Assembly (NCBI RefSeq): GCF_018598185.1
Contig: NZ_JAHESC010000007.1
Coordinates: 1 to 64,000, forward strand
Direction: 5' to 3'
Origin: Dawidia soli
GTDB lineage: Bacteria > Bacteroidota > Bacteroidia > Cytophagales > Cyclobacteriaceae
DNA length: 64,000 bases
Of this stretch, positions 8,607 to 17,608 are shown piece after piece. The notes below the pieces were generated by a model. It ran no database searches and was not told the DNA's origin. It worked only from the letters and a program-made list of their open reading frames with translations. Position 1 is the first letter of the stretch, and each line of letters begins with the position of its first letter. The position numbers and the translations under genes were made by a program.

Positions 8607-9101
8607 CTAGTGGATCTTTTTGCCTGTTCCCTTGGGATCATTCGTGGTCCTTTTCTCCTTGCCCGCTTTGTGCGACGTGCGGGTTAACGTGTATTTGAAG
8701 TTTTTGGTGGCCTCACTGCCTTTTCCAGTCATCACCAGCGTGTTGCCGGTAACAGTAATGCCCCATTCTACCGGGGGAGTATCGGCGGTGAGCTTGCTTT
8801 CCAGGTAGAGGATGTTCTGTTGCTCGTTCAGACGATACAGGCCCGAGTCGAGCCGTTGCGTTTTATTCCGGATGATATACTTCGCTTCGCGGGTAAATTC
8901 GATCGACTCGATGGCCGTTGAATCTACGGTTTGTGAGATCTCCTTTTTTCCGTCATTCACCTGGGTCACCTTCCAAACCCCCGGCACCTTCTCGATGAGC
9001 TTCTTGACGGGAGGCTTATTGGCTTCTTGTGCAAACAGGCTGCCGGTAAACATGGAAAGTACCAGCAACAGGGAAAAGCGGATGGTTCTGTACGTTTTCA
9101 T
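8607..9101 (-). CDS. Secreted lipocalin-like hypothetical protein
   Basis: 164 residues with a clear signal peptide (residues 1-25, hydrophobic core 'FSLLLVLSMFTGSLFA' ending before Gln). The mature part reads 'LIEKVPGVWKVTQVNDGKK', then alternating strand-like segments, and ends with a basic tail. The opening 'GVWKV..V..GKK' and the beta pattern resemble the small lipocalin-like families of Bacteroidota, which are predicted periplasmic or surface proteins without known ligand. It lies downstream of the BamA/TamA-like gene on the same strand after 183 bases, and its terminator follows. Function unknown. Confidence 0.75.
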   Translation of the reverse strand: MKTYRTIRFSLLLVLSMFTGSLFAQEANKPPVKKLIEKVPGVWKVTQVNDGKKEISQTVDSTAIESIEFTREAKYIIRNKTQRLDSGLYRLNEQQNILYLESKLTADTPPVEWGITVTGNTLVMTGKGSEATKNFKYTLTRTSHKAGKEKRTTNDPKGTGKKIH

Positions 9102-9284
9102 AGATGGTTGTTTTAAAGAAAATATGTCTGCCCGGAGTATGCCAGGGCCGGATCACAGTGTTTATACCTAAGGCGATTCAAAAAACTATGCCGTTTTGTC
9201 TCTGTAGACAATTGGCGCACGTCCCGATGCGGCCCGCGACTGCCGCGTGGCGGATTCCTCAGAATGGGGAAAGTGCTGCGCCCC

Positions 9285-10472
9285 CTAAAACGCTTCCGCG
9301 AAGCTGATGTAAAAGCCACGGATGCCGTGCGGCGCAAAACCCATATCGAACCGCATGTTGGTATTATTGCGGGTATCGACCCGTACGCGAAGGCCGGCGC
9401 CATACGAGGGATGAAAGCCGGACAGCGCCAGGTCATCATACCCTTTGCCTACACGACCCGTGCCCACCCACGCCACCACGCCAAAGATCTTCCATACTGG
9501 CATGCGGTATTCTACCTGCGCATCGACCAGCGCACGGTCGCGCAAAGCGCCTTTGTAATATCCGCGCATGCGTTCTTCTCCACCCAGCAGCGAGAGGTTG
9601 TAAAACGGCGGGTTGCCACCGGCATAGGCCGTGGTAGCCTGCACCGCGATAACGTGTTTGTACCAGGGGTTGATGTACTTGCGTGCGTCGAGCTCAAACC
9701 GGTAAAATGTATAGGTACTGCCCAGTGACCGCGAATAATATACCAGCGTCGTGAGCAGGTATGCTCCACGGTGTGCGTTGTACCGGTTGTCGCGGCTGTC
9801 GAGCGCGCCGGCGATGCCCAGTCCCACGTCGGTGCCGCCCCGCGTACCGGTGGCGAGACCTTCGCGAAAATAGCCTGCGCTGTCGGCGCGGACCGTATAG
9901 TGCGCTATATCGACACTCAGTCCCGCATAGAGATTGTTATGAACACGCCGCAACGGTGTGCTGGTAAGACGAACGCGGTCGATCGTTACCTGTTCTTTTG
10001 TGTTGTCCAGCACATCGTTGCCAATGCCCTGGAGGTATTCGGGTTGACGTCTGTAGTTGAAAGCGCTGAGGATCATATACCGGTTCTCCCGGAGCAAGAG
10101 CTCGTTGGTGATGAAGACGTTGATGCGGCCCTTGCTGGAGATCGTTACCAGCTCTGATAACCGCGAGGGCTTGGAGCGGTCGTCGGCAGACGGTTGAAAG
10201 AGATTGAACTTCGCCAGCCCGAAGATATTGCCGGCGTCGGATGAATAGGAGTAAAAAGGGACCGGCAGTATACGGAAGAGCTTCTCGGCCTTCTCGTTTA
10301 CGTCGTCGAATTTTTCAGTCACTTCCTGGATCAGGGGCTGATCGTTTGAAGCCTTCTTATCGGTTTTTGAGGAGGAAGTCTTGTCCTTTTGTGAATCCTT
10401 GTTCTGTGCAACAGCGCGCCAGGGCACGGTCGCCATCAAAAAAACGATAAGAAAGATGCCTTTGGCGGCCAT
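9285..10472 (-). CDS. BamA/TamA-like outer-membrane beta-barrel protein
   Basis: 395 residues. Residues 1-22 form a signal peptide ending 'AVAQ', followed by a Lys/Ser/Asp-rich linker. The rest, from about residue 65, is a beta-barrel of the surface antigen (Omp85) family. The conserved lid-loop motif appears as 'EERMRGYYKGALRDR' and the protein ends in Phe ('SFAEAF'), the usual outer-membrane insertion signal. No POTRA domains are present, so this is a barrel-only relative of BamA and not the essential assembly factor. It is divergent from the TonB-dependent receptor, sharing a 114-base intergenic region. A transport or outer-membrane biogenesis role is likely, but the substrate is unknown. 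Confidence 0.88.
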   Translation of the reverse strand: MAAKGIFLIVFLMATVPWRAVAQNKDSQKDKTSSSKTDKKASNDQPLIQEVTEKFDDVNEKAEKLFRILPVPFYSYSSDAGNIFGLAKFNLFQPSADDRSKPSRLSELVTISSKGRINVFITNELLLRENRYMILSAFNYRRQPEYLQGIGNDVLDNTKEQVTIDRVRLTSTPLRRVHNNLYAGLSVDIAHYTVRADSAGYFREGLATGTRGGTDVGLGIAGALDSRDNRYNAHRGAYLLTTLVYYSRSLGSTYTFYRFELDARKYINPWYKHVIAVQATTAYAGGNPPFYNLSLLGGEERMRGYYKGALRDRALVDAQVEYRMPVWKIFGVVAWVGTGRVGKGYDDLALSGFHPSYGAGLRVRVDTRNNTNMRFDMGFAPHGIRGFYISFAEAF

Positions 10473-10586
10473 GATCGATTGAATAAAACAGTTACCACAG
10501 ATGCTTTTTTACAGAAAACAATTATGCCAGCCGACTATATTGCGGGGAATTTTAAACGGCTTCACTGCCTTATCGAACTTTCAGAC

Positions 10587-12968
10587 ATGACCAAACACGG
10601 AATTCTCGGCGTTCTTTGCCTGCTGTTCCTGCTCTCCGGATGGGACGCGCGGGCGCAGACAAGCGTTGCTGGCAGAGTGCTCGGAAAACAAGAAGAACCC
10701 ATCGAAGGCGCCTATGTGCGCATATTGAATACGAACCTGACCACGGTCACCAATGCCCAGGGCGAATTCACCCTGTCGCTGGCACCGGGCTCGTACATCG
10801 CGTTTGTTACGGCGGTAGGCTATGCCGCGCGCGAGGAGAAGTTCACCGTCTACCCCGCCAACCAGGAAGCGCTGGTCATCGACCTTCAGGAAACGACCGT
10901 AACGCTGGAAGATGTCGTGGTGACAGCGCAGAAACAGGAAGACGATCTGCAGCGCGTACCCTTTAGCATCACGGCGCTGCCGGCCAAAAGACTGGAAGAG
11001 TTCCGCGTCTGGAACACGCGCGACCTCACGGCGATCGTCCCCAATCTGTATTCCTCCAACCCCGGCGATAACCGAAACGTGACCTCCCTGCGGGGCATCA
11101 CGACGACCTCCTACGATCCGGCGGTGGCCACCTACATCGACGGTGTGAACCAATTCAGCCTGGACACCTACCTGGCGCCACTCTTCGATGTAGAGCGCAT
11201 TGAAGTACTGCGCGGCCCGCAGGGCACGCTGTACGGTCGCAACGCCATGGGTGGTGTGATCAACATCGTGACGCGCCAGCCGTCCAACGACTTTCGCGGG
11301 TATGCGGAAGCCAGCGCGGGCAACTACGGCCAGCAGCGCTATTCGCTGGCGGTGCGCACGCCGCTGGTGAAAGACAGGCTCTTTCTGGGGGTGGCCGGCA
11401 TGTACGACCGCATGGATGGGTTTTATACCAACGCATTTGACGGCAGCGACTTCGACAAAAGACATAGCCTGACAGGCAACTATTATCTGACGTACCTGGC
11501 CAGTCCCGCCTGGTCGTTTACGCTCAACGTCAAACACCATGCACACCGCAACAACGGCGCGTTCATGCTGGCCGGCTCGCGCGACGAGGCATTCGAGCAT
11601 CCCTTTGAAGTACATCAGAACACCCGCACGGAGCTGGTGGACAACATCTTCAACAGCGCGCTGAACATCCGGCACCATGGCCAGGCTGTTAACTTCCAGT
11701 CCGTGTCGACCTACCAGTCTAACCATCGTTATTACAGAACGCCGATCGATGCCGACTTTTCACCGGCTGATCTTTACGCGATCGTCAACAACTATGGACA
11801 CGACTGGAACCGCGTGCAGGTATATACGCAGGAATTTAAGTTCTCATCGCCCACGGTGTCGTCGTCGCCGTTGAAATGGACCGCCGGTACATATTTATAT
11901 TATCAGGACAACCCGACCCGGCAGGGTACGAGGCTGGGCCAGGACATCGGACTGATGGACCTTCCGGCCGAATACATCCATACGACGACGATCAACACGT
12001 CTACCGGAAAAAACAAGGGCGTGGCGGTGTATGGACAGGCTACGTATAGCATCACGCCTTCGATCGACGTGACTGCCGGCATTCGTTACGACTATGAACA
12101 TCGTGAGCTGACACTGCGTGGAGAATTTCAGCCTATGCCAGACGACCCCGCCACGCTTGTGGTAACACAAAACGATACGACCGGGACCACGTCGTACAGC
12201 GCCGTCTCACCGAAGGCCGGCATCACGTATCACATCAACGATCGCAGCAGTCTGTATGGCGTCTACAGCCGAGGCTTCCGTACCGGCGGGCTTACATCAG
12301 ACCCCGCGTTGTACGAATACGCACCGGAGTATAGCAACAACCTGGAGATCGGTTCGAAGAATGTCTTCTGGAAGAACAGGCTGCGCGTAAATATGGCGGC
12401 GTTTTATACCAAGGTAAACGACATTCAGGTGCCGACGCTGGTCCTGCCGGAGGGAATCACCGTGACACGCAACGCCGGCGAGCTGACCAGCTTCGGGTTT
12501 GAGGTGGAAGCGTCCGTTGCGCCGGTCCGCGGCTTGCTCATCGAGGTTGCCTCGGGTGTTACGAATGCCACTTATGACCGGCTGACCGTGCCGACCGCGA
12601 ACAATGGCGGAGACCCCGCGGCCACCCGGGACTACCGCAAGAACAAACAGATCTATACCCCTGGCAGCACGGGCATGATCGCCATACAATACAGCTATCC
12701 GCTTACGCGCTGGCAGGACCTGAGCCTGGTGGTGCGTGGCGAAGCGCTCTCGGTCGGCGAGCAGTACTTCGACCTGGCCAACAACATCCGGCAGGCCGAC
12801 TATATACTGTACAACACCCGCGCCGGCGTTACGGCCCGCACCTTCGAGGTAATGTTCTGGGGCCGTAACCTGAGCGACGAGACCTATATCAGCTACGCCT
12901 ACGACTTCGGCGCCACCCGCCTGGGCGACCCCCGCAACTGGGGCGTAACGTTACGCAAGAGCTTCTAG
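10587..12968 (+). CDS. TonB-dependent receptor with carboxypeptidase-like N-terminal domain
   Basis: 793 residues from the ATG at 10587. An upstream in-frame ATG at 10479 would add 36 residues before the signal peptide, so the internal start is preferred. Signal peptide residues 1-22 ('CLLFLLSGWDARAQ'), carboxypeptidase D regulatory-like domain at about 25-105 ('VAGRVLGKQEEPIEGAYV'), plug domain at about 115-225 ('VERIEVLRGPQGTLYGRNA', 'GGVINIVTRQP'), then a 22-stranded barrel ending in Phe. The barrel resembles iron-siderophore and related receptors ('GVYSRGFRTGGL', 'GRNLSDETYISYAYDFG'). It imports a ligand across the outer membrane using TonB energy. No SusD partner is adjacent, so a glycan role is less likely. 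The end is convergent with the next gene at 11 bases. Confidence 0.92.
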   Translation: MTKHGILGVLCLLFLLSGWDARAQTSVAGRVLGKQEEPIEGAYVRILNTNLTTVTNAQGEFTLSLAPGSYIAFVTAVGYAAREEKFTVYPANQEALVIDLQETTVTLEDVVVTAQKQEDDLQRVPFSITALPAKRLEEFRVWNTRDLTAIVPNLYSSNPGDNRNVTSLRGITTTSYDPAVATYIDGVNQFSLDTYLAPLFDVERIEVLRGPQGTLYGRNAMGGVINIVTRQPSNDFRGYAEASAGNYGQQRYSLAVRTPLVKDRLFLGVAGMYDRMDGFYTNAFDGSDFDKRHSLTGNYYLTYLASPAWSFTLNVKHHAHRNNGAFMLAGSRDEAFEHPFEVHQNTRTELVDNIFNSALNIRHHGQAVNFQSVSTYQSNHRYYRTPIDADFSPADLYAIVNNYGHDWNRVQVYTQEFKFSSPTVSSSPLKWTAGTYLYYQDNPTRQGTRLGQDIGLMDLPAEYIHTTTINTSTGKNKGVAVYGQATYSITPSIDVTAGIRYDYEHRELTLRGEFQPMPDDPATLVVTQNDTTGTTSYSAVSPKAGITYHINDRSSLYGVYSRGFRTGGLTSDPALYEYAPEYSNNLEIGSKNVFWKNRLRVNMAAFYTKVNDIQVPTLVLPEGITVTRNAGELTSFGFEVEASVAPVRGLLIEVASGVTNATYDRLTVPTANNGGDPAATRDYRKNKQIYTPGSTGMIAIQYSYPLTRWQDLSLVVRGEALSVGEQYFDLANNIRQADYILYNTRAGVTARTFEVMFWGRNLSDETYISYAYDFGATRLGDPRNWGVTLRKSF

Positions 12969-12979
12969 GGCTACTGTGC

Positions 12980-14386
12980 TTACTTCGTCATCGCCTCTCT
13001 GGCGGTGACGGGGTCCCACAGAATGATCTTCTTATCAAATACACTTTTGTTGCTGGCCAGCGCCGGCCCGGCGGCCCGCATGCCGAACAGGGCATCTTCT
13101 TTCACCGGCTTGCCGTCGCGCACCCCGGCGTAGAAGGCCAGGTGATGGTCTATGTTGGCGCTGTAGTGCTCCGGCGCCTTGAACTCCAGGTCGGAGTCTT
13201 GTATGACCGGTGTCGGGGCCGGGTGGTGGGCTTTATACCATTGCTCGAATTCCTTCTGCTGTGCGTTGGTAAACGTCTCGAACGAGTCCCACCCGCCGTA
13301 GGTGGGTATGTTGGAGATCTTGTGCCGCACCACTTTCACGCTGCCCCAGCCCAGGTGCATGACGCCGTCCGTGCCGATGAACCGCAGGCCTTCGCCGTCT
13401 TCGCTGCCGTCGACAAAGTTGACGCGCATCTGCAGGTTGAAGGCAGGGTGCTGGGCCGTCTCCGGATAATCGTATACCCCCAGGATCAGGTCGGGAGCAT
13501 CGCGCCCGTCTTTCCAGTAGCGCAAGCCGCCGGAGGCGTAAATGCGATTCGGGCCGGCAGAGCTGGTCACCGTGTGCAGGGCCGAGAATAAGTGTACGAA
13601 CAGGTCGCCGGCGACGCCGGTGCCATAGTCGCGGTAGTTGCGCCAGCGGAAGAAACGTATGGGGTCGAACGGCACCTTAGGGGCGTCGCCCAGGAAATTG
13701 TCCCAGTCCACGGTGGTCGTGCTGGCGTCGGTTGGAATGGAGTATTGCCAGGCGCCGTTGGCGGAGTGACGGTCCATCCAGGCCTCGACCATCACCAGGT
13801 CGCCGATGGCCTTCGCTTCAAAGAGCTCCTGTGCCTTGCGCGTAACGATCGAGCTGACACGCTGACTGCCCACTTGCAACACCTTGCCGGTCTTTTTCTG
13901 GGTAGCGATCACTTCGGCACCTTCTTCCAGCTTGTGCACCATGGGCTTTTCGCAGTATACGTGTTTGCCTTTGTTCATGGCCTCGATGGCGATGCGGTCG
14001 TGCCAGTGGTCGGACGTAGCGATAATGACCGCGTCGATGTCCTTGCGGTCGAGGATCTCCTTGTAGTTGCGGGTGGTGAACAGCTCTTTGCCATAGACCT
14101 CGCGGGCGCGGTCCAGCCGGCCGTTATAGAGGTCGCAGGCAGCCACCAGCTGCACGCCCGGCAGGGCGGTGCTGGTCTCCGCATTGCTAAAGCCCATGAT
14201 GCCCATGCCGATCACCGCAATGTTGACGCGGCTGTTGGCCGTATAGGCCTGCGGCGTGGGTGGTTGCAGTAATTGCTGCGCATGTAGGGTATTGCTCCAG
14301 ACTGCAGGCGCTATACCCGTCAGGACGGCGGTGCCCAGCATTTTTTGTAAAAAGTCTCTTCTTGAACGTGAGGTTGATCGATTCAT
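12980..14386 (-). CDS. Tat-exported Gfo/Idh/MocA family oxidoreductase
   Basis: 468 residues from the ATG at 14386; a longer frame to 14467 would put 27 non-signal residues before the export signal. The N-terminus carries a twin-arginine signal ('SRRDFLQKMLGTAVLTG'), then a Rossmann NAD(P)-binding domain from about residue 50 ('VNIAVIGMGIMGFSNAE'), with the family motif 'CEKPM' near residue 140 and a C-terminal alpha/beta domain. Such periplasmic oxidoreductases are common in Bacteroidota and Planctomycetes and act on sugars or sugar derivatives, but the substrate cannot be named here. It converges on the TonB receptor gene and diverges from the MreB-like gene, whose promoter lies just upstream of this start. 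Confidence 0.9.
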   Translation of the reverse strand: MNRSTSRSRRDFLQKMLGTAVLTGIAPAVWSNTLHAQQLLQPPTPQAYTANSRVNIAVIGMGIMGFSNAETSTALPGVQLVAACDLYNGRLDRAREVYGKELFTTRNYKEILDRKDIDAVIIATSDHWHDRIAIEAMNKGKHVYCEKPMVHKLEEGAEVIATQKKTGKVLQVGSQRVSSIVTRKAQELFEAKAIGDLVMVEAWMDRHSANGAWQYSIPTDASTTTVDWDNFLGDAPKVPFDPIRFFRWRNYRDYGTGVAGDLFVHLFSALHTVTSSAGPNRIYASGGLRYWKDGRDAPDLILGVYDYPETAQHPAFNLQMRVNFVDGSEDGEGLRFIGTDGVMHLGWGSVKVVRHKISNIPTYGGWDSFETFTNAQQKEFEQWYKAHHPAPTPVIQDSDLEFKAPEHYSANIDHHLAFYAGVRDGKPVKEDALFGMRAAGPALASNKSVFDKKIILWDPVTAREAMTK

Positions 14387-14398
14387 ATAACATTCGGA

Positions 14399-14429
14399 TT
14401 TGGTAGGGTAGAGGAAGTTACGATATTTG
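14399..14429 (+). promoter_or_regulatory. Bacteroidota promoter for the MreB-like gene
   Basis: TTTG at 14399-14402, a 19-base spacer, and GATATTTG at 14422-14429 (seven of eight positions of TAnnTTTG). The start would be near 14436, giving a leader of about 65 bases before the ATG at 14502. Confidence 0.5.
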
Positions 14430-14501
14430 TCCATACCCTTGCACACAACAGTGTTTTTTAGGGCCAATCAGAAGTACGAGCGGACTAATTTTTTTGTGAA
14501 C

Positions 14502-15527
14502 ATGAACTTCAACCTCTTCAAGAACAAAAGCCTGGCCATCGATTTAGGCAATAATAATACATTGGTAAGCGATAAGGACAATCTGCTGGTTTCGCAGCCG
14601 TCCTATATAGTTTTCGATGCGCAGAACAATGCGGTCAAAGCTGTAGGAGACAAAGCGTACAGTATGTTCGAGAAGAATCACGAAGAGCTGCGCCCGATCA
14701 AACCGCTCAAGGGGGGCGTCATTGCCGACTACGACTCGGCCAGCCGCATGATCCACGAGCTGATTAAGCAGGCCAGCCGCGGCACCTCGTTCCTGAGTGG
14801 CTACGAGAACATCATCTCGGGCATACCGTATTCGACCACCGAAGTAGAACGCCGCGCCCTGCGCGACGCCCTGGGCCAGTTCAATGCCCGCCATACCTAT
14901 TTATTATACGAGCCGCTGGCAGCCGCCCTCGGCCTGGGACTCGACATTCGCGAGCCCGAAGGCAAGATGGTGATCGACATCGGCGGAGGTATTACCGAGA
15001 TCGTGATCATCTCGCTGTCGGGCATCGCCGCCTTCCAGTCGGTGAAGATCGCCGGCGACACGTTTGACGAAGCCATCCAGGACCACTTCCGCCGCACCTA
15101 CAACATGGCCATTGGTCTGAAAACGGCGGAGCAGGTGAAGATCAAAGTAGGGGCCGCTCAAAACGACCTGAAGGACGTGCCTGCACCGATGATGGTGCGC
15201 GGCAAAGACCTGATGGAGGGCATTCCGGTGGTACGCCGCGTAGACCATGCCGAAGTCGTCCACATCCTGGAGAAATCGGTTGCCGCCATCGAACATGCCA
15301 TCATCCAGACCCTGGAGACCTGCCCGCCCGAGCTGGCGGCGGATATTTACGTGAACGGCATCCACCTCACCGGTGGCAACGCCTACCTGCGCGGACTGAA
15401 AGAGCGTTTTGAGTCACGCATTAAACTGCCCGTTCACATTGACCCGCAAGCGTTGCTTTCCGTGAATAAAGGCATTGCGAAGGCTTTGCAAGATCCTAAG
15501 AAGTATCAGAGCGTACTCGTCGCTTAA
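14502..15527 (+). CDS. Divergent MreB-like actin homologue
   Basis: 341 residues from the ATG at 14502; an upstream in-frame ATG at 14427 lies in the promoter and is disfavoured. The actin/HSP70 fold motifs of MreB are present: phosphate 1 'AIDLGNNNTLV' (canonical MreB has DLGTANTL), 'KPLKGGVIADYDSA', 'YEPLAAALGLGLD', phosphate 2 'MVIDIGGGITEIVIISLSG', 'AGDTFDEAI' and the adenosine motif 'LTGGNAYLRGLKERFE'. MreB forms membrane-bound filaments that direct cell-wall synthesis. Here no mreC, mreD, pbp2 or rodA is adjacent, and the nucleotide-binding loop differs, which suggests a second, specialised paralogue. Its 3' side carries the large hairpin. Confidence 0.85.
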   Translation: MNFNLFKNKSLAIDLGNNNTLVSDKDNLLVSQPSYIVFDAQNNAVKAVGDKAYSMFEKNHEELRPIKPLKGGVIADYDSASRMIHELIKQASRGTSFLSGYENIISGIPYSTTEVERRALRDALGQFNARHTYLLYEPLAAALGLGLDIREPEGKMVIDIGGGITEIVIISLSGIAAFQSVKIAGDTFDEAIQDHFRRTYNMAIGLKTAEQVKIKVGAAQNDLKDVPAPMMVRGKDLMEGIPVVRRVDHAEVVHILEKSVAAIEHAIIQTLETCPPELAADIYVNGIHLTGGNAYLRGLKERFESRIKLPVHIDPQALLSVNKGIAKALQDPKKYQSVLVA

Positions 15528-15577
15528 GGAAACTCACCGCCCAGGATACGTCGGGGCAAAGCCACCCCAAAGCCACT

Positions 15578-15662
15578 GTTAAAGCATAGTTAAAGCATAG
15601 TTGAAGCACTGATAAAGCACTATAGGAACGTTGCTTTATCAGTGCTTTAACTATGCTTTAAC
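15578..15662. repeat. Four 11-bp tandem repeats forming a hairpin with 31-bp arms
   Basis: The left side is four tandem 11-mers: GTTAAAGCATA twice (15578-15588, 15589-15599), GTTGAAGCACT (15600-15610) and GATAAAGCACT (15611-15621). The segment 15589-15619 pairs with 15632-15662 at 30 of 31 positions, the exception being a G-U pair, around a 12-base loop. No T run follows, so it is not a standard terminator, although it lies 61 bases after the MreB-like stop codon. Confidence 0.9.
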
Positions 15663-15716
15663 AGAACTTCATCTATGCCATTACCGTGCCTTTGACTCCC
15701 TGAAGGGGTAATAAGT

Positions 15717-15804
15717 ACGGCTTTGGTACGGGTAATGTAGGGCTTTGATACGGGTATGATAGGGCTTTGATACGGGTATGATAGGGTTTTGATACGGGTA
15801 ATCT
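15717..15804. repeat. Four 22-bp tandem repeats
   Basis: Units at 15717-15738, 15739-15760, 15761-15782 and 15783-15804. Units 2 and 3 are identical; their core is GGGCTTTGATACGGGTA. Unit 4 differs at three positions and unit 1 at more. The repeats abut without spacers, and 22 is not a multiple of three, so they do not encode a protein repeat. They lie just upstream of the oligopeptidase promoter. Confidence 0.9.
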
Positions 15805-15828
15805 CCCCGGAAGCCTCAATTTTTCCTG

Positions 15829-15859
15829 TTTCATGGCATTGGTCTGCTGTGTATTTTTG
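15829..15859 (+). promoter_or_regulatory. Bacteroidota promoter for the M3 oligopeptidase
   Basis: TTTC at 15829-15832, 19 bases, then TATTTTTG at 15852-15859, a perfect match to TAnnTTTG. Transcription would begin near 15866, after the alternative TTG at 15862 and about 20 bases before the ATG at 15886, which supports the ATG as start. Confidence 0.5.
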
Positions 15860-15885
15860 GCTTGTCATACTACCCAAGAACGCAC

Positions 15886-17607
15886 ATGCCCGACATAACG
15901 ATACCGCAGCGACCTGCCCGTCGCTTTTTACCCGAAAACTTTACGATCAGTACCTGGGACGCGCTGAAGCCGTATTTTGATACGTTGCTGGCCAAGCCTC
16001 TGGATTCGGCGGAGGCCCTCCGCCAGTGGTTCAAAGACCGCAGCGAGCTGGAGGCAATCGTGTCGGAAGATCTGGCCTGGCGGTACATCCGCATGACGTG
16101 TTATACGGAGAATGAGGCCTATCGCAGTGCGTATCAGGAGTTTATTGAGCAGATCCAGCCGCGCATGGCGCCCGTGTCGGATCAGCTGAACAAAAAGGCC
16201 GCTGCTTCGCCGTTCCTGGATACGCTGGCAAAAGAAGAGGGGTATGACATCCTCATCCGCACGTTAAAAAAGGAGATCGAGCTCTTCCGCGACGAGAACG
16301 TGCCGCTGTATACGGAGATTGCCACCGAGACACAAAAATATGCCCAGATCTCCGGTGCCATGACCATTCAGTGGGAGGGGGCCGAGATCACCTTGCCCCA
16401 GGCATCGGTACTGCTGATGTCGACCGACCGCAAGAAACGCGAGGAGGTCTATCGCAAGATCAGCGAACGCCGTTTGCAAGATAAGGAGGTGCTGGACGAC
16501 CTGTTCACCCGCCTGGTGAAGCTGCGCCATGAAGTGTCGCTCAACGCGGGCTTTTCCAACTACCGCGACTATATGTTCAAATCCCTGGGGCGTTTTGATT
16601 ATACTCCCAAGGATTGTTTTGATTTTCATGAAGCCATACAGGGCGAAGTCGTGCCCTTGCTGAACGAGTTTGCGCTGGAGCGTAAGCGTGCGTTGGGCGT
16701 GGATACGCTTCGGCCGTGGGATAAAGCCGTTGATCCGGAAGGGCGCGAGGCGTTAAAGCCGTTTGACAATGGTACCGAGCTGACGGAAAAGACCATTGAA
16801 GCCTTTCGCCGCCTGGACCCGTTCCTGGGCCAGTGCCTGGAGATCATGCGGTCGATGGGGCACCTCGACCTGGAGTCGCGCAAAGGTAAAGCACCGGGTG
16901 GCTACAACTATCCGCTGGCAGAGATCGGCGTGCCATTCATCTTTATGAATGCAACGTCGACGCTGCGCGACATGGTGACGATCATGCACGAAGGGGGGCA
17001 CGCCATACACAACTTCCTGACGCGCGACCTGGAGCTGAACGATTTTAAATCGACTCCTTCAGAGGTGGCCGAGCTGGCGTCGATGTCCATGGAGCTGATC
17101 TCGATGGATCATTGGGATATCTTCTTTACCGATGCCGACACGCTCCGGCGCGCCAAGCGCGAGCACCTGGAAGACATCATTGAAACACTGCCCTGGGTGG
17201 CGACGATCGACCGGTTCCAACACTGGTTGTACGAGCACGCCAAGCATACCCACGAAGAGCGCAAGCGCTGCTGGAATAAGATCGTAGACGAATTTTCAGA
17301 TACTGCAACCGATTGGCGAGGCCTGGAAACGATCAAGGATTACCTGTGGCAGAAGCAGCTGCACCTGTACGAAGTGCCGTTCTATTACATCGAGTACGGT
17401 ATGGCTCAGTTGGGGGCAATTGCCGTGTGGAGAAACTTCCGCCAGAATCCGGCCAAAGGCCTCGAAGGCTACCAGCGTGCATTGAAGCTGGGCTATATGC
17501 GCCCGATCCCGGAGATCTATGCCGCCGCCGGCATCAAGTTCGACTTCAGCCGCGCGTACATCCGCGAGCTGATGGACTTTGTAAAAGCCGAGCTGGCAAA
17601 GATCTGA
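15886..17607 (+). CDS. M3 family oligoendopeptidase (PepF-like)
   Basis: 573 residues. The zinc-binding motif of gluzincins is 'HEGGH' at about residues 368-372, and the third ligand is in 'TPSEVAELASMSMEL' (Glu near 393), the M3B signature. The long helical N-terminal half and the overall length fit oligoendopeptidase F, a cytoplasmic metallopeptidase that degrades short peptides. The ATG at 15886 is chosen over the TTG at 15862 because of the promoter position. The stop codon is one base from the end of the convergent marR gene, and no + strand terminator is seen until beyond the 5' end of marR, so its mRNA may run antisense through marR. Confidence 0.93.
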   Translation: MPDITIPQRPARRFLPENFTISTWDALKPYFDTLLAKPLDSAEALRQWFKDRSELEAIVSEDLAWRYIRMTCYTENEAYRSAYQEFIEQIQPRMAPVSDQLNKKAAASPFLDTLAKEEGYDILIRTLKKEIELFRDENVPLYTEIATETQKYAQISGAMTIQWEGAEITLPQASVLLMSTDRKKREEVYRKISERRLQDKEVLDDLFTRLVKLRHEVSLNAGFSNYRDYMFKSLGRFDYTPKDCFDFHEAIQGEVVPLLNEFALERKRALGVDTLRPWDKAVDPEGREALKPFDNGTELTEKTIEAFRRLDPFLGQCLEIMRSMGHLDLESRKGKAPGGYNYPLAEIGVPFIFMNATSTLRDMVTIMHEGGHAIHNFLTRDLELNDFKSTPSEVAELASMSMELISMDHWDIFFTDADTLRRAKREHLEDIIETLPWVATIDRFQHWLYEHAKHTHEERKRCWNKIVDEFSDTATDWRGLETIKDYLWQKQLHLYEVPFYYIEYGMAQLGAIAVWRNFRQNPAKGLEGYQRALKLGYMRPIPEIYAAAGIKFDFSRAYIRELMDFVKAELAKI

Positions 17608-17608
17608 G

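Noticed and set aside
10479-10586. Upstream start for the TonB receptor
   Set aside because: The extra 36 residues would precede a complete signal peptide.
15717-15804. CRISPR array
   Set aside because: The 22-bp units touch each other without spacers, and no cas genes are in the window.
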